This document shows positions 1 to 13,345 of a DNA stretch of 64,000 nt, one piece after another. How positions within the stretch are numbered: the stretch's first letter is position 1; each line of letters starts with the position of its first letter. This DNA is from Sclerurus mexicanus (taxonomy: Eukaryota; Chordata; Aves; Passeriformes; Furnariidae): positions 239,255 to 303,254 of the forward strand of contig VWZF01007822.1 of NCBI GenBank assembly GCA_013396755.1, given 5' to 3'. The translations under genes and the position numbers were made by a program. A model generated the notes under the pieces. That model did not search any database. It was not told the origin of the DNA and saw only the letters and a program-made list of their open reading frames with translations.

Positions 1-118
1 ATATCTTTGGCATTGGTTTCAGTTGTCTGTGAAGTGTCTGTCTTGCTCTTCACTTCTGATAATTCATCAATAACACTAACTTGGAAATTGATATCCAGAC
101 TCAAAAATAAAAAGTATT
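1..118. other. Unassigned flank of the first CR1 copy
   Basis: AT-rich sequence up to the CR1 3' end. It is too short to interpret and I see no feature in it. Confidence 0.6.
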
Positions 119-1027
119 CATAGAATCAGGGAATAGTTTGAGTTGGAAGGAATCTTAGAGATCACCTAGTTCCAAACCCCCTGCCATGGACAGGGACACC
201 GTCCACTAGACCAAGTTGCTCAAAGCCCCATCCAGTCCAGCCTTGAACACTTCCAGGGATGGGCAATCTGTCCCACTGCCTTGCCACCTTCAAAGTGAAT
301 TTCTTCCTAATAGCTAATCTAAATCTATGCTTTTTTCATTGAAAGCTATTCTCCCTTGTCATACACGCCCTTGTAAAAAGTCCTGTTCAATTTTCTTATA
401 ATCCCCACTTTTCATCCTGGAGAATGTTAGATGACCCTGAAGCCTTCTCTTTTCTGATCTGAAAAACCCCAGCTCTCTCAGCCTGTTCATTCATGAGAGA
501 TGCCCTGCTCCTCTGATTAGCTTCACAGCCTCCTCTGAACCCACTTTAACAGGTCCACATCTTTCTTACGTTGAGGGCCTGAGAGCTGGATGCAGCACTT
601 CAGGTGGAGTCTCACAAGAGTAGAGACAAGGGGGAGAATGCCCTCCCTCAACCTTCTGCCCACGTTTCTCTTGTTGCAGCCAAGAATACAATTGGCTTAC
701 TGGGTTGTCAGTGCACTTTGCCAGGTTATGCTGAGCTTCTCCTCCAACAACACTCCCAAGTCCTTCTCCTGAGGGCCGCTCTCAATACATTCTCCCTCCA
801 CCCAGCCAGTATTTGTGCTCAGGATTGCCCCAACCCAGGCACAGGACCTTATACTGGGCCTTATTGAACTTTATGAGATTCACATGGGCCCGCCTCTCAA
901 GCCTGTTCAGTTCCCTCTGGATGATATTCCTACCCTCCAGTGTGTGACTGCACCACACAGCTTGGTGTCATCAGCAAATACTGAGGGTGCATTCAATCCA
1001 GCTGTTCATGTCTCCAACAAAGATGTT
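119..1027 (-). mobile_element. CR1 LINE, 5'-truncated copy with decayed ORF2 (reverse transcriptase) end
   Basis: CR1 elements are non-LTR retrotransposons of birds and reptiles. ORF2 encodes an endonuclease and a reverse transcriptase that copy the RNA into a chromosomal nick. This copy lies on the minus strand, with its 3' end at 119-126 (cattctatg-type tail read in sense). Just upstream in sense are the usual signatures: the TGCCATGG...GGGACACC block around 181-200 (plus strand) and the tccagccttgaacac block near 236-250. At 958-978, read on the minus strand, the codons give FADDTKL. FADD is the catalytic palm motif of CR1-type RT, and an IECTLS-like stretch precedes it. Similarity then stops at about 1027, so the copy is truncated inside the RT domain. 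The remaining frame carries several stops and shifts, so the copy is dead. It matches the avian CR1 layout over its whole length. The subfamily is not assigned. Confidence 0.93.
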
Positions 1028-1420
1028 TCCTTTCCTGAAAGAGTGAAGCATCACAGGTTTTTGCAAGCCAAAAGCTGAAGAAAATATCAATTCAGTTAAT
1101 CAAATATTTTGATTTGATAGCTCTGAAACACTGACTATGAAGTTAGAGCACTTCTTCCATTACTATAATTAGCATAAACAAACGCTCTAAGAAAATCAGA
1201 TATATTTCTCAGAAAAACTACCACAGCAGCTGGAAAAATGTATTTGTTTTCCCATTTTGTGTATGAAATGTTAAAATTAATAAGTCAAATCAATCATTAT
1301 AATCAGTTTCAGACTTGCCAATAAACTTGTTTAATAAAAAAAAAAACAAAACATTTTTGCCAGAAAATTTGTAACATTTACCAGTAATGAAAACTTCTGT
1401 GAACATCAATGAAAACATCC

Positions 1421-1472
1421 TTTTTTTTGTTGTTTTGGTTTGTTTGTTTGTTTCTTGCTTTTTGGTTTGTTG
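1421..1472. repeat. T-rich (GTTT)n low-complexity tract
   Basis: A T8 run is followed by repeated gttt, ggttt and tgtttgtttg units. It is one of five similar GTTT/CAAA tracts in the window. Confidence 0.95.
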
Positions 1473-2120
1473 CATTTTCTTTTTTGACTAATTTTAGAAT
1501 GTCTGTCAGACTCAACTTGCACATAATGTTGCATTTAGAGAAAAAAAATAATTGTAGAATTAGTGAAGGGTAATTCAGTTTATTCCTCTTGATAGTACAC
1601 TCTAGAGAGAACTGTAGGACATGTTTGCTATGCGGTTGGTTGGGTGATGCAATTTGACGTAATCCTCAGGAATGCTTCTTTATGCAGAAAATAAGGGGAT
1701 TCTTTCAAGGTGTCTTACTCATAATCTTTAATGTTACAAATAATTCATATTAACATGAAGCCTTCAATGTTGTTTCACGTACTATTTCTCTTGTGCAGGA
1801 AATAATGGACTTTTACTTTGCAAGAGTAGCCCAAAATTGACAAGGTTGCATCAAATATTTCAGAAATTCATGGGTATGCTCTGAAATCTTCAGGGAAAAC
1901 TTTCCTACATTGGAAAATATAAAAATAAACAGATGAATAATGGTTTTGTATATAGAGAAGTTTGTTTCATTTCTGAACAATCCATCCTTGTACAAATATT
2001 TAACCAAGCTTTAATCTTCTAAGTAGTCTTATAATTCTGTTCTCCAGCAGAGCAGAGGGCCAGAACAGCAGTGTCAAGCCATTGAGTGTAATCCAGTGTG
2101 TGACATGCTTAAAGTGTTTG

Positions 2121-2144
2121 TCATCACAAAATTCATCACAAAAT
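2121..2144. repeat. 12-bp tandem duplication
   Basis: Two exact consecutive copies of tcatcacaaaat. Confidence 0.97.
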
Positions 2145-4622
2145 TCCTCAAATACAAAAAAAAAATGTGTTTTTTTTTTTTTTTTAAGAAAATGAAGTTG
2201 CTTTGGGTGTCTGGATAGAATTTCACATGTATTTTGGAGATGTTACTTTCTCTGCATCCATGAGTCTTTTTGCACCGTACCCTGTACACGTTTCAGCTGC
2301 TTGGTTTTAAACCGCATTCGTGTTTATACTACAGCTGAAAGCCCAAAAATGGAGACATTACCAAGAAATATAAAGGTGAAAATCTATTCATTTGCCACTG
2401 CTTTTGCAGGTTCTAGATGAGACATGGGTCACTTAGTCAAAGAGAGGTCTAAAAGATACAAATGATAACGGTAAGTTGACACTTGCTAAGCACTGCAGCT
2501 TCCAACAAAATACCTGAGCTGCCTATACAGAATATAGTTCTTTAGATGTCACTTAATGTGAAGGATAAGTAGAAGACCAACTAGCCTTCTGATTAGAGAA
2601 AAAGATGCATTTGGAGGCTTTGGAGGAAAAAGTGGAAGCAGGTACTTCTGACATGACGTTCAGGAGTCCAAAGCATTGCTCTGTCAAAGGCTGAAATGCC
2701 ATTCTGCTGCTGACAGGCGTGCTCTGAAACCCAAGCTGGCAGAGCCGCATCAGCACAAATCTCTACACTGACTGATTAACTTGGGTTAAATTGCATTGAT
2801 TACTGCACTAAATATTGTATCACAAGAAACTTTGTATGAGCAGCAAGTGACTAAAGAATACAATCTTAGCTCTTAACATATGTTACGGCACGCTTTAGAG
2901 CAACAGTAGAAAGAAACAATAAAACATATTCAACATATCACCAGTAAGATAACATCACTGTGCATTTGTAATGCTCCTGTATGCCGGATCTCCTCAGGCT
3001 TGCCATCTCCACCTACTCCTCCCAGATAGTGCTGCAGTGTGCTTATGGTTGTTGCAGATAGTGGCAGTGCTAGCTCAGGGCTTTCTTCAATTTCCTGAGT
3101 CACTTTGTCAGGCCTAGTCTACACTTTTTTCCTCCAATGGCTCTCATTGTCTTCTTAAACGTGTTGTAACATCCAGGATTAAAGATTGCCATGTTCAATG
3201 CTTTCTACCGACTAGAAAAAACATTACCTCACCTCTTCAATGAGCTTTCTAAACATCATTACCTCAGGGAATTCTGAAACATTTATTTATTTTTATATAA
3301 AATGGAATGATGTCCACTGGAATGATAAAGCCAAATATCAGACTGAACTAGAGAATGGGATTTTTCTGTTAGAATCTGCTCAAAGGAATGACTTGATTCC
3401 CCCTTTCCTAGCTGAATATGCTAAATACTAACACAGGAAGGAATAAATGAGGTTTTCCTCTCCTTTTAGTATGCAACTCTTGATGTAAGGAAATCACATC
3501 AACAAGATGATGACTTACAGGCAAATCAGTGAAGGAACAAGACTTATGAAGAAGAAAGGAACTTAAATGTGAAGTATTGGCAGGAAGAGGATAACTCCAC
3601 ACACAGACAAACAAGTGCTCAGTAAGTCCACTTGGGGAAGTTTAGTTCAGATCCAAGAAAAATACTCTTTTACCTGGCATTCACAAATGAAGTGGGAGTC
3701 AATTTCCTAAACATTTTCATATATCTGCCTTCAAGCTTTTCAGGTGATTGAAGAGGTAGGCAGAAGCTTAAGAATTAAGATTTTGGAATCTACCTAAAAG
3801 GACACAGGTTGCTAGCCAAGCTTAGTTTCTGGAATGCTGTAGCTTTGAATTATTTCATATAGGTTAATGAAATTTCTAGGCCCAGACTTTTGGTCTTGCA
3901 GAAAAACAAGATTTTTTTTTTTCAAGGAAAGCATTTTTTTAATCTCTGGACTGTTCTCTTCAATTGAAAAAAATATTTTTATTTCTAATTAAACATGTAA
4001 AAAAGTTAAATGTTCTGGTCATTAAGAAATTGCTTATGAAAGAATGCAATTATTTTCTTGGCTGCTTATTTTGATTCTTTTTCTCCTGGAATTAATATAG
4101 GCTTTCAAGGAATTTGAACCTTTGGACAATATAAATTTCTTTATGGGATATTTCATTCAGAATTCAAGTTCTTTGGTAAATTTTCCCTTTAAGTTTGCTG
4201 TGCCTACTATTAATCTCAAATGTACAGCACTGAAGAGAAGGTAGTTAAGCAGCTTACATGGAGGCTAACTGGCTGCATGAACAGTCTAGTGCTTCTTTGA
4301 CAGCCTGACAAGCTTGCCTTCCTATTGAATATCCAGGATTGTGGCTCATTTCTAAGCAATATAGAAAGCCTTCCCTTTCACTCTGCAAATATCAGTTTTG
4401 TCTAAAATGACTTATTAAAAAAGATGAAAGACATTGGTCTTCAAATCTATTCTTTTTTAAGCAACTCTCTGAAGCAACCTTCACCATGTGCCTGGCGATA
4501 AAATATAATCTGTTTTCAAATATTTTATGTATTCACTTCATGCATTTTAAGCACTTAGACTATTCAAGTGCACTGCCCTCTATGAGGAAGTGTGGTGTCA
4601 GCTGGATTCTGCATATGCTTCT

Positions 4623-5120
4623 TTATAATGTTTTTATGATAATGCTAATACATACTTCCTCCTTTTTGTCACAAGTTTCCAAATTTCCACTCACAAATCT
4701 TAGCAGACATAGTTTCCTTAAGAAGAACAGTAATGCAAAGGATGTGAAAAGTAAGCAAGGTACGGAGGACCTGTGGCATTCCTGAAAAGGGGTAAAGCTG
4801 CAGTTGTGGAAACACACATACATGAAAACATACAGTGCTGTTTCTTCAGCAGTAAAAAATTGTGAAGGCTTGTTTTCATTTTTTCTTAATCCCCTCCACA
4901 ATGTTTGCAGGACTTTTCCCCATGCTCTTTGCTGCCTTCCCTCCTTCTGCGTCTTCCACATATTTGGCTGGCGAGTGGCAGCATATGCTGTGGCAGATTT
5001 ACAGCAGCACATGTGCTGACCGTCCAAATGCACATGTATGCTGACCAGCCAGCTGGCTGTTCCCTCCTGAAACAAGAAAAGTACTGGATTACAAAGGCTC
5101 TTCCTTCAAGGGAATGCTAA
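4623..5120. other. GC-richer patch with the longest open frame of the window
   Basis: A minus-strand frame of 150 codons (5075 to 4623) overlaps several 60-71-codon plus-strand frames. The predicted peptide has no domain I recognise, many cysteines and a hydrophobic tail. Its length is near the chance maximum for six-frame reading of 64 kb. I treat it as noncoding. An unrecognised old repeat is possible. Confidence 0.45.
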
Positions 5121-8100
5121 TTAGAGCCATTGCTATAACCAGCAAATCATTCATATAAAATGAATGGGAGTTTCTAATATTTGAGACTATAAGTTTGTCA
5201 GACTTGGTTATAAATTGACCAAAATCTCCAGGGATGACAATAATATGAACAGGTGGACAGTTTTTCTTTTCATCTTCTTTGTGAAAGATATGCCCAGATT
5301 TCTCACTGAACCAGGGGAAGGGTACCTAGGTGAAGAGATATGCAGAAACATACCTGGATTTGAGGTAGCCTCAGGATTTTTCTGTACAGTTGTGTAGTAG
5401 CTTGATACCACTTCTTCTGAGGGCATTCATCATACAAAAGGCAAATTCTGAAGACAAATTTTGCCCAGAGAGACCAAAGAGAAGATAGTTTCCTTGTTGA
5501 TCAATCCATAATGGTGGATTAAAGTTATTCCTCTAATTTAGACCATGTTGAGCTTGGTGGGCTTAAATATAGTGACAGTGGAAGATTTAAGAAGCATTAG
5601 CAACAGTGGTACTGTGCATAAAGTTGTTCTGTTTAAAATGTCAGTTTATTGAAAGTATTAATCCCTACTATTTTATTCTGAATATATATAACAAAAGTCA
5701 GAGAACAAGACTTTCTTACGCTGCTGCAGCATTTTTACCAGAGCAGATGTAAATTCTGAGTTTGCAGTGTTTGTTCTGATAAGAAAGGGCATTTTGTGTC
5801 CTGTCCTAACAGATCCCTTTCCTACCTTTAGACATCCACCATGGAGGCATTTGCCTCTAAGCTGGTTGCTATTAAAATCTTTACAGCTAAACAAGCAGGT
5901 AGGTATAAGGTTTGGTTGAAGTGTTTTATTTGTTTCTTTTAAAATGGTATGAACAGAGCCCAAGAGCTGTGTATTTATCTCCATTGATTAGAGAAGTCAC
6001 AAAAAAAATATTTCAACTATAAATAATTTTACTCTAGGTTTATTTTTTAAAAAATCAATCATTTAATAAAGTAATATTAGCCAGATTATAAAGAAATGTG
6101 AAAGTATTTTTCTTCAGTTGTTTTTTTCCCAGCCATTTCAATAATTTTTTTATACACAAACTGATTCCTGTGGGCATAATCAACATTTGCTAGAACTTAG
6201 CTCTTCCTAAGTAATAAGAAGAAATTTGGTTTCTGGTGTTTTCTCTAGTATCCTTTCTAGACAGTATATTTACATCAAGAACCAAAGAAAGCAAACTTAA
6301 GCTCTACCTGGGCTTAGCCAAATCATTTATTCATCTCCTCACTTCCAGTTCTAATCTGTTATTCTCTGTACCTCCTTGTGGTCTTCTGCCAAAAGGAATC
6401 ACATTTTGACTTTAAGATGCTTTAATACAGCAATCTTTTGTATAGCATCTGTTTTCATCAGCTCATTTAGCTTTTCTGCCTTGAGCACTTTGAAAGTGTC
6501 TGATGAATGAGCTGCCCAGTGGTATAGTTTCACACTCTCTCATCAGTGGGAATCTTATTGGTGATTTCAGTGAGCTAACAAATTTAGAGGGGCTTAAATC
6601 CTTCGAGAACTATTGCTGCAGCCCTAATAAGAAGGTGTTGATAGACCTTTGGCAGTGTTATGCAAGGCTGACTCAAGGTTATTCTCATTTTTTTTCTGCC
6701 GTATGTACAGCATGTTATTTGTATTGCCATATTTTTGCTGCTGTGCAGTTACGTAAAATCTTTTTATACTCTAAAGCAAAATTCTTAATCCTCTTCTGCC
6801 TTTTCCCCCATTTTATGCTTTCAAGTAATCTTTTTTTCAGAGTATGACGCATCTTGCTTATTTTCATAAGGTTCTCTATAACTGCTCTTCTTCTAAAAAG
6901 GAAATAGACTTCCGTTGCTCATAACCTAGTCTTATCTTGATTTTATTATTGTAAATTAATTATGGGAGAATGATGAGTCATCACGACATTGTGGCTATAG
7001 AGAATTACATTTATTCAAATTAATCTTACATGAAGTTAAGATTCTCTTACACCACAATTTTTCTATGTCCCTAGATCTTTTAATATTTCTTCCCACTTTT
7101 TTACCTGCAGGTTAAAATGTATTTATTCCTGTCATGTTTTAAGAAGATGTGTGTGCACACATGAAATATAAATCATATGTATGCAAGCTTAGATCGTCAA
7201 GCATACAAGCACAATAAATTCTTTCTTTATATGAGTAGCTGAAAAGATACTCCAACAGTTGGATATCTGTGGAGGGGTTTTTTTTTGTGGGGGGTTTTTT
7301 AATTCCGTTAGAGAAAATGGTCAAAGCAACTGCACTCTGTTTTACTGTATTTGTAACTGTCTGTCCACTAGTTACTGTCAATCAGGCTCTGAGCCTTTTC
7401 ATAAAACATCTTTGATCAACCAAAGAAATTGCCCCATATTCCCCCGGAATTTGTAGAATGTAGCATGCCATGTAAATGTCTGCTTGTTAGATAGATATGA
7501 AATGAAATAATTGAAAACAGAGCTATTCAGCTGAGAACTCATAAATTGTATCACAAGAAAAACTTTTTTTTATTATTATTATTTTTTTAAGCTACTGTAC
7601 AATAGCCTTAGGGGAAAAATAAATAGCATTATGTATTTTAAGGTAATTTGACTGCAATGAGGTTGGAGGGAGAGACCTATAGACTTTGCATGCAGCAGTT
7701 TTCTTGGAGACATAGGATACCGCAGAAGGCAGATGTTTTTGTTTGAAAAGCATCATGTCATGCAGATGTACATTGGGCTTTACCAAGTGTAATATCTGAA
7801 AGGAAAGAGCTGTCAAAAATAATAATCCAACCTCAAAGCCAACCCTGTAATTTTAAAAATATTTGCATGTTGCCACTGCTGCCTCATATGGTAGCATAAG
7901 AAGAGCATAGAATTTGAATTCACTTAAGGTATTCGCATCCCCACAAAGTAGGATTATTTCCTGTCGCAATGGTAGGTTCCCAGAATGCCAAGTTATTTGC
8001 ACTGCATGAACAGATTGCATAATTATCTGTTGACTTTCTTGAAAGGAGAGTTGGCAGTGCAGCGTGATTAGGTTTTCCAGAGTTGGCAAATGAATAGATG

Positions 8101-9950
8101 AGGAGACAGACACATGAGGACCATATCAGTGCAATTTTTAATAATGAGCAGAACCTCTTGGGACTTCTTTTTTTTAACATAGTGATGAAACACCTCAAAT
8201 GTGAGATATATGTTTGGTTGACTTGACATGTGATGTTAAGCTGAATGACTGTGAGTGTGAGCTAAAACTACCATGTTGCTGAATAAGGATGAAAAGGTGG
8301 CCTACTAGCAATGTTCTTGTTGTTTCACTGGAAAGATCATATTTTATGCAAATCTTTCAGGTATGCCATCAGAAAAATGTAACAGAAATATTTCAATTTA
8401 GGCTTGATAAATAGGGGGAAAAAAGACATTAATATTCTTTAGGTAAACTCTTTTTAACCCCTTCAGCAAATCTTGAAACAACTTGTACATACTTGTGCAA
8501 TTTTTACCTACTCTACAAAGTGGTATTAGTAACATCTCAGTTGTGAGTTCATGCCTTATTTCACCTGTGGAGAGATTCCTAAAGATCTGCCCATGCACAC
8601 TTCACTGGGTTCTCCACATCAAAATTCAGAGTGAGATGTACCTTGAGTCTGCAAGTGCAATACCCTTGGACCAGACCCAAACAGTACTTTTCTACTGCTC
8701 TAAGATGAAATAGAAGAACACTGATGCAAATGATAAGTTAATTAGCTGAATTATGCAGTTTGATTTTGATCTTCCTCACTAGATTAAGAAATCATCCAAA
8801 ACCTAAAAACTAGAAAGATCTGGTCAGCAGAAGACTTTTCCCAGCACTTCCTAGATTGATGATCAACCTGGTTTGATCAGGATGGCCAAAGAAGAAAAAG
8901 GTCTTCAAGAAGAAAAAGTTTGTGATACATGGGTGGCTTATGAAGGACACTATTTGTTATCTCAGTTCTATGACTTGGATTGCCCACTTGCATTTACACA
9001 TCTTATAAAAGTTCCATAATAGAGTCTGGGAATCACAAGTCTATAGTGCATGAAAAAATAAAAGAAACCATTTGGGACACTCCAGAAAATAGGACAGAGA
9101 TACAGGGCACCATAGCTATCACTCACAAAGTGCAAAGGGATTCCAGAGGTAAGTGAAATAGTCACATTAAACTGAAATTAAAGTCCTAAATGGGTTGGTA
9201 TTCTTACATTGTTTAGTAATAAAAATAGTAGAAAAGTGTTCTTATAACTGGAGAAGTTTTGAGCTATCAGAATTTTCAGTATGTATCAGGACACAGTTCA
9301 CACTCAGGAGAGAAACTTATAGTGTTATGTTTAAGTGACTCACCCTTGTATCTATCATAATTGTGGTGTATCTTTCTTTTTGTTCATTTAATGAAAAGTA
9401 AAGTAAAACTGTGTTAAAATACAATAGCAGAAAAGAATCTTGATTTATGTGTTCAGTTTTCTGATTGCAAATATAGATTCAGGAGAAAACAGTTTGAAGT
9501 ACAGGATTAAATAGTACCTTAAAATATTTTCCATCAAGTTAGTCTTCTACTGTGGTTACAGGTTAATATGCAGAGTGCAGATTAAAGATTGTAGCATTTT
9601 AAAATTCTGGCAGTGTATTTCCATAGGTGGGTTCAAAAAATCTTTGAATTCTTTGGAACATTTTCACTTCTGATTGGAGATCAGATATTGCAAGGTGTAT
9701 ATGAAAGTAAGTAATTGATTTAGAAGGAAAATCAGAGGTTAAAACTGCAATTTTCTCCAAAGGAAACCTCCCATGTTTAGAATTTTTAGCAGCTGTCTGT
9801 GTGTTATTAACAGCCCTACTTAGATTTGACAGGCAAGTAATAATGTGGTTATTCATCTCAAAGACAGTGGACCAGAATACATTTCTGGCTCTACAAATGC
9901 ATTTTAAAAACTGAAAGACAAATTTCATTACAATAAAGAATGAGAATTTG
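5121..9950. other. AT-rich noncoding stretch
   Basis: The longest frames are 114 codons (6503-6847, plus), 109 (9599-9928, minus) and 103 (5673-5984, minus). None has recognisable motifs or plausible splice context. A G4-T10-GTG6 stretch lies at 7274-7294. The short segment 5110-5170 (taattagagccattgc) resembles conserved noncoding DNA, but I cannot support that further. Confidence 0.6.
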
Positions 9951-12900
9951 GTAAATGTAATCTTTGTGTTTTTATTGGTAGATAAATCTTTCTTCTTCTA
10001 CAGCTGCCATTCTGGTTCTAGAAAGTTTAATAAATAGAGTGAGTAGTCCCCTATTTATTAGTAACTGTAATATCTGAAAGCTGAGAGAGCTGCATCCATT
10101 TCAGAATGCATTGGGCAATCCATCCTCTGTGCAGTGCCAGTGAACCCGGTTCGGTTACACTGATCTGGACCTGGTTCCACAAGAATTGTGTTACCTTTCC
10201 TGGAAAAATATTTTCCAGTCAAAGTTAGACATAAGGCAAATGATGAAAGCCTGTTCCTTACTGGAATTTGTCCGCAGGTTTACAGAGGTGCCTGGATAAT
10301 AGTCTGGTGGGATTTTTCATAACATCAGACATACATGCAACTGTGTTGATTGTAGGGGTTTCCTCTCAGAATATTTTGTAGTGAGCATTTTCCTTACATC
10401 AGTGTGATCCTTAGCTTTCAATAGCTAAGATCTTAGGTAATAAAAATTTGAATAAATAAAAAGATATAAAAGGTATCTCAGTACATTTGGCTGCATTTCA
10501 TAAAGTAACTCTATCACTCTTGTTATATGTAGAAAAGGCAACTAGAAATAAAGTGTTAGTAGTTAGAAACTGACAAAAAATAATATTGTAGCATTTAAGC
10601 ACTTCATTATTTGCTAGTAAAAATGCAAAGGTAGAAAGTAAATCTTTTGATCTTTCTTAAGCTCTTTCTTTCCTCAAGCATTTTATTTTTAGATATCTTT
10701 TTTTTTTATGATAATGAGCCAATATCTATTTATGTTTCACCAATTAGTTTGCCTCTAATTATTGTCATTGCTTTTAATTCAGAATATAGACTTTCCCTTA
10801 TGTCTGTTTAAAAAAATATCATCTCATTTCTTTCAAAGCATTATATTCTACAAATCATTCAATGTATGAGTTTGGATAGCAATAACTGAAAAAACAGTAG
10901 TTTCACCTGACAAGACAGAAACTGTCCAGACATGAAGCAAGTGTGGTATCTTCATGCGACTTATTAAATAAACGCACTTCCTTAGGAATGTAATTTAATG
11001 ACGGTATAAATGACAATATAAGGCTGTGATCTAATGAAGGATGCCTCCTGTATGGTTCATAGCAAAAGAATATTTCTTCTTTTACAGCTGTCATTTTAAA
11101 CTTGGTATTCATAAAATATACACAGGAAAACAATACTTGGAATTTATTCTTTGCTCTCCCTAGGGAGTGCTAAATTCTCGTTTGTTGTCATAGTCTGCAT
11201 GTTATCCTTTCAGCTGAGAAACTACATGATGGAGGCTTATCTTGTTTTTGTGAAGTTCTGCCAGATTAAGCACATTGTTCACCCCAGTCTATGAAGGAAG
11301 TGAAGTGGAAGTTGTTCTCTGGTTACAATAGGAATTGTGTGAAGTTCTAAAAGAGGTGAATGTCTTCTAATTCTTTGGCCTTTTATATTAAAAACACTAG
11401 TGCCATAATACATTTGTTGCCATAATACATTGCTTCACTTTCCACATTGTTTGAGTGTGTACAGGCTCTTCAATAGGGAGGAGAGAACAAATAGATATAT
11501 GGCAGTGTGAATGCTAAATGGCAAGAGAAGCAGAAACAAAGTTGTTTCAAGCACCTGACCGTCAGGTGGGTACCAGTCACAGTCAGGGCTATGGCCCTGC
11601 TGAGGGTTATTAAAGAATCTCTTTTGTTTCTGTTCACCCCAAGCAGTGAAGCCATCTGTAAATGTGACATAGTTGAAGATGTGAGCTCTGAACCTTCTGC
11701 ACTGACTTCCCTAATTCCTATACTTGTTCCCTTTGTCTGACATTTCTAAGTAATTCTCCACCCAGACAAAGTCTGCATTCCAGAGGTTCTGTGAAAGACT
11801 TCATATAATTTTCAGAATTATTTGACCTTGCTTTCTTAAGAACATTTCTGTAAATCACCGGAATTTTGCCCTTTTTTAAACTCAATAACAAATTGCAAAC
11901 AAAACAAAACAAAAAAACCCCAAACCAAACCAAAAAAAAAAAAAAAACCAAAACAAAACAAAAGGTTAACGTGCCACCATCAGATTTGCTCTGGATTGTA
12001 CAGTGATGAAAGGTTTTTTCATGTGATGACTCTTCTTCTGGTAGACTTGTTGGACTCAATTCACTTTCGAGGGGTCAAATAAGGGCATGAACAAAGTAAT
12101 GCTGGTAGGTTCTCTGCACTTGTCAAGGAGGAAGCCAGAGAATTAATGGAATGAACTATATTTTCATCTTAGGTCTTCCTTTCAAATTGAGGTTGGAACA
12201 TTTTGATAATTTTAATCTGGGAAGTTTCCTTTGCTATTGTCTGTATTATATGAGAATAACTCAAATGGTCATTTTGGTTTATAAATCAGAGTGCTTTCCA
12301 GAGGTGTGACTGTAAGTTTTATTTCAAAGCACATCTCAAAACAGAAAACACATCTATGAACAGCAAGAACCTGACAGAAAGAGTATCTCTTAATTTTTAC
12401 TCTTCTCACTGCAATTGCTGTCCACCTTTGTCTGAGCAATTTCTGGTTCAGGAGGTTCTCAGCTAGTAAATGAAAAAAAAAAAAAAAAGAAACATAGAGA
12501 TCTTCTGGATTTCTCTCATGAACAACAAAACAGAACAAAAAAAATAAAGAGAAGAAACTAGTCACTAATGATTTTTGAGAAAGTCATCTGTGCTGTTTGG
12601 TTACTCCTTCATCCTACACATTATAAATTTTTGACAGATATGTGACCATCTCTACATATCTATCAGTCTTATAGTTAACTGAAGAATTTTAAATTGAAAG
12701 CTACCAATCTGCCATCTTTCACAAGTACTCAACCTTCACAGAAACTAAATTTGTATGACACAATCTCTCTTGAATTCCCCAAATCAGCTAATCTATAAGT
12801 AATACAGACAGAAGGCACAAAACACAGTTTATACCCTTTTATCCACCTGCTATCAAGTCAGTGCACGTCTGTTATCTAACCTAAATTGTTGGCAGCAAAG

Positions 12901-13283
12901 TTAGAAAGAGCTTTCTCACAGTGATTAGATGTCACTGCTGGCTCTGTCTCTAGTAGCATATGCTACAAGAGTATATCTGTCCTATAAATTGGAAGACTTA
13001 CTATACCAGCTATCATTTCATTGAACATCAGATGGATGAAGCTCTCTGTTCACCGGGTCAGAATTGCAAAGTGTAATATAAAAAGGATACAAAGATTTTC
13101 AATATCCACCTAGCCAGCAGCCCATCTCGTTTTGTTCTGTTCTTTAGAAGCTGCCCAACATCAAGTTACTTAGAAGAAGGTATAATAATCACCATGAAGG
13201 TAACAACTGATTTGTAAATAAACTTTTATATACTAAAATATAGTGATCTACATTATCTTGCATAGATTTATTCCATTTTTTAA
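9951..13283. other. AT-rich noncoding stretch
   Basis: It contains the CAAAA tract at 11896 and an A16 run at 12473-12488. The 113-codon (11718-12059) and 98-codon (12269-12565) minus frames run through these homopolymers and are artefacts. A tataaaagg at 10465-10473 has no other promoter support. Confidence 0.6.
11896..11964. repeat. A-rich (CAAAA)n/(CCAAA)n tract
   Basis: Units of caaaa and ccaaa surround a long A run near 11933-11947. It makes the phenylalanine-rich part of a spurious minus-strand frame (11718-12059). Confidence 0.95.
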
Positions 13284-13345
13284 ACACACACACACAGACA
13301 GACACACACACACACACAGAGATAGATAGATATATATATATATAC
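13284..13345. repeat. Compound microsatellite (CA)n-(CAGA)-(GATA)-(TA)n
   Basis: About 62 bp of acacac runs interrupted by cagacaga, then gagatagataga, then an uninterrupted tatatatatata tract. It is likely polymorphic in length. Confidence 0.97.

Larger units (their letters stand above)
1028..4622. other. AT-rich noncoding stretch
   Basis: No frame longer than 71 codons. It contains the T tract at 1421, the tandem duplication at 2121, and an A10-TGTG-T16 run at 2156-2185 that could fold on itself. Otherwise there is no structure I can name. Confidence 0.6.

Noticed and set aside
590..1078. Plus-strand open frames of 60-87 codons
   Set aside because: They lie antisense to the CR1 ORF2 remnant and are shadows of it.
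7788..10080. Shared 15-mer tgtaatatctgaaag at 7788 and 10066
   Set aside because: One or more shared 15-mers are expected by chance in 64 kb of AT-rich DNA, and the flanks do not align.
10465..10473. TATA-like tataaaagg
   Set aside because: No initiator, GC-rich flank or downstream transcript feature; chance match.
9989..11100. Splice-acceptor-like ttcttctacag (near 9994-10004) and ttcttttacag (near 11077-11088)
   Set aside because: Pyrimidine-AG strings are common in AT-rich DNA, and no following open exon with a donor site was found.
11718..12059. 113-codon minus frame with a phenylalanine-rich core
   Set aside because: Its core is the translated CAAAA tract, a low-complexity artefact.
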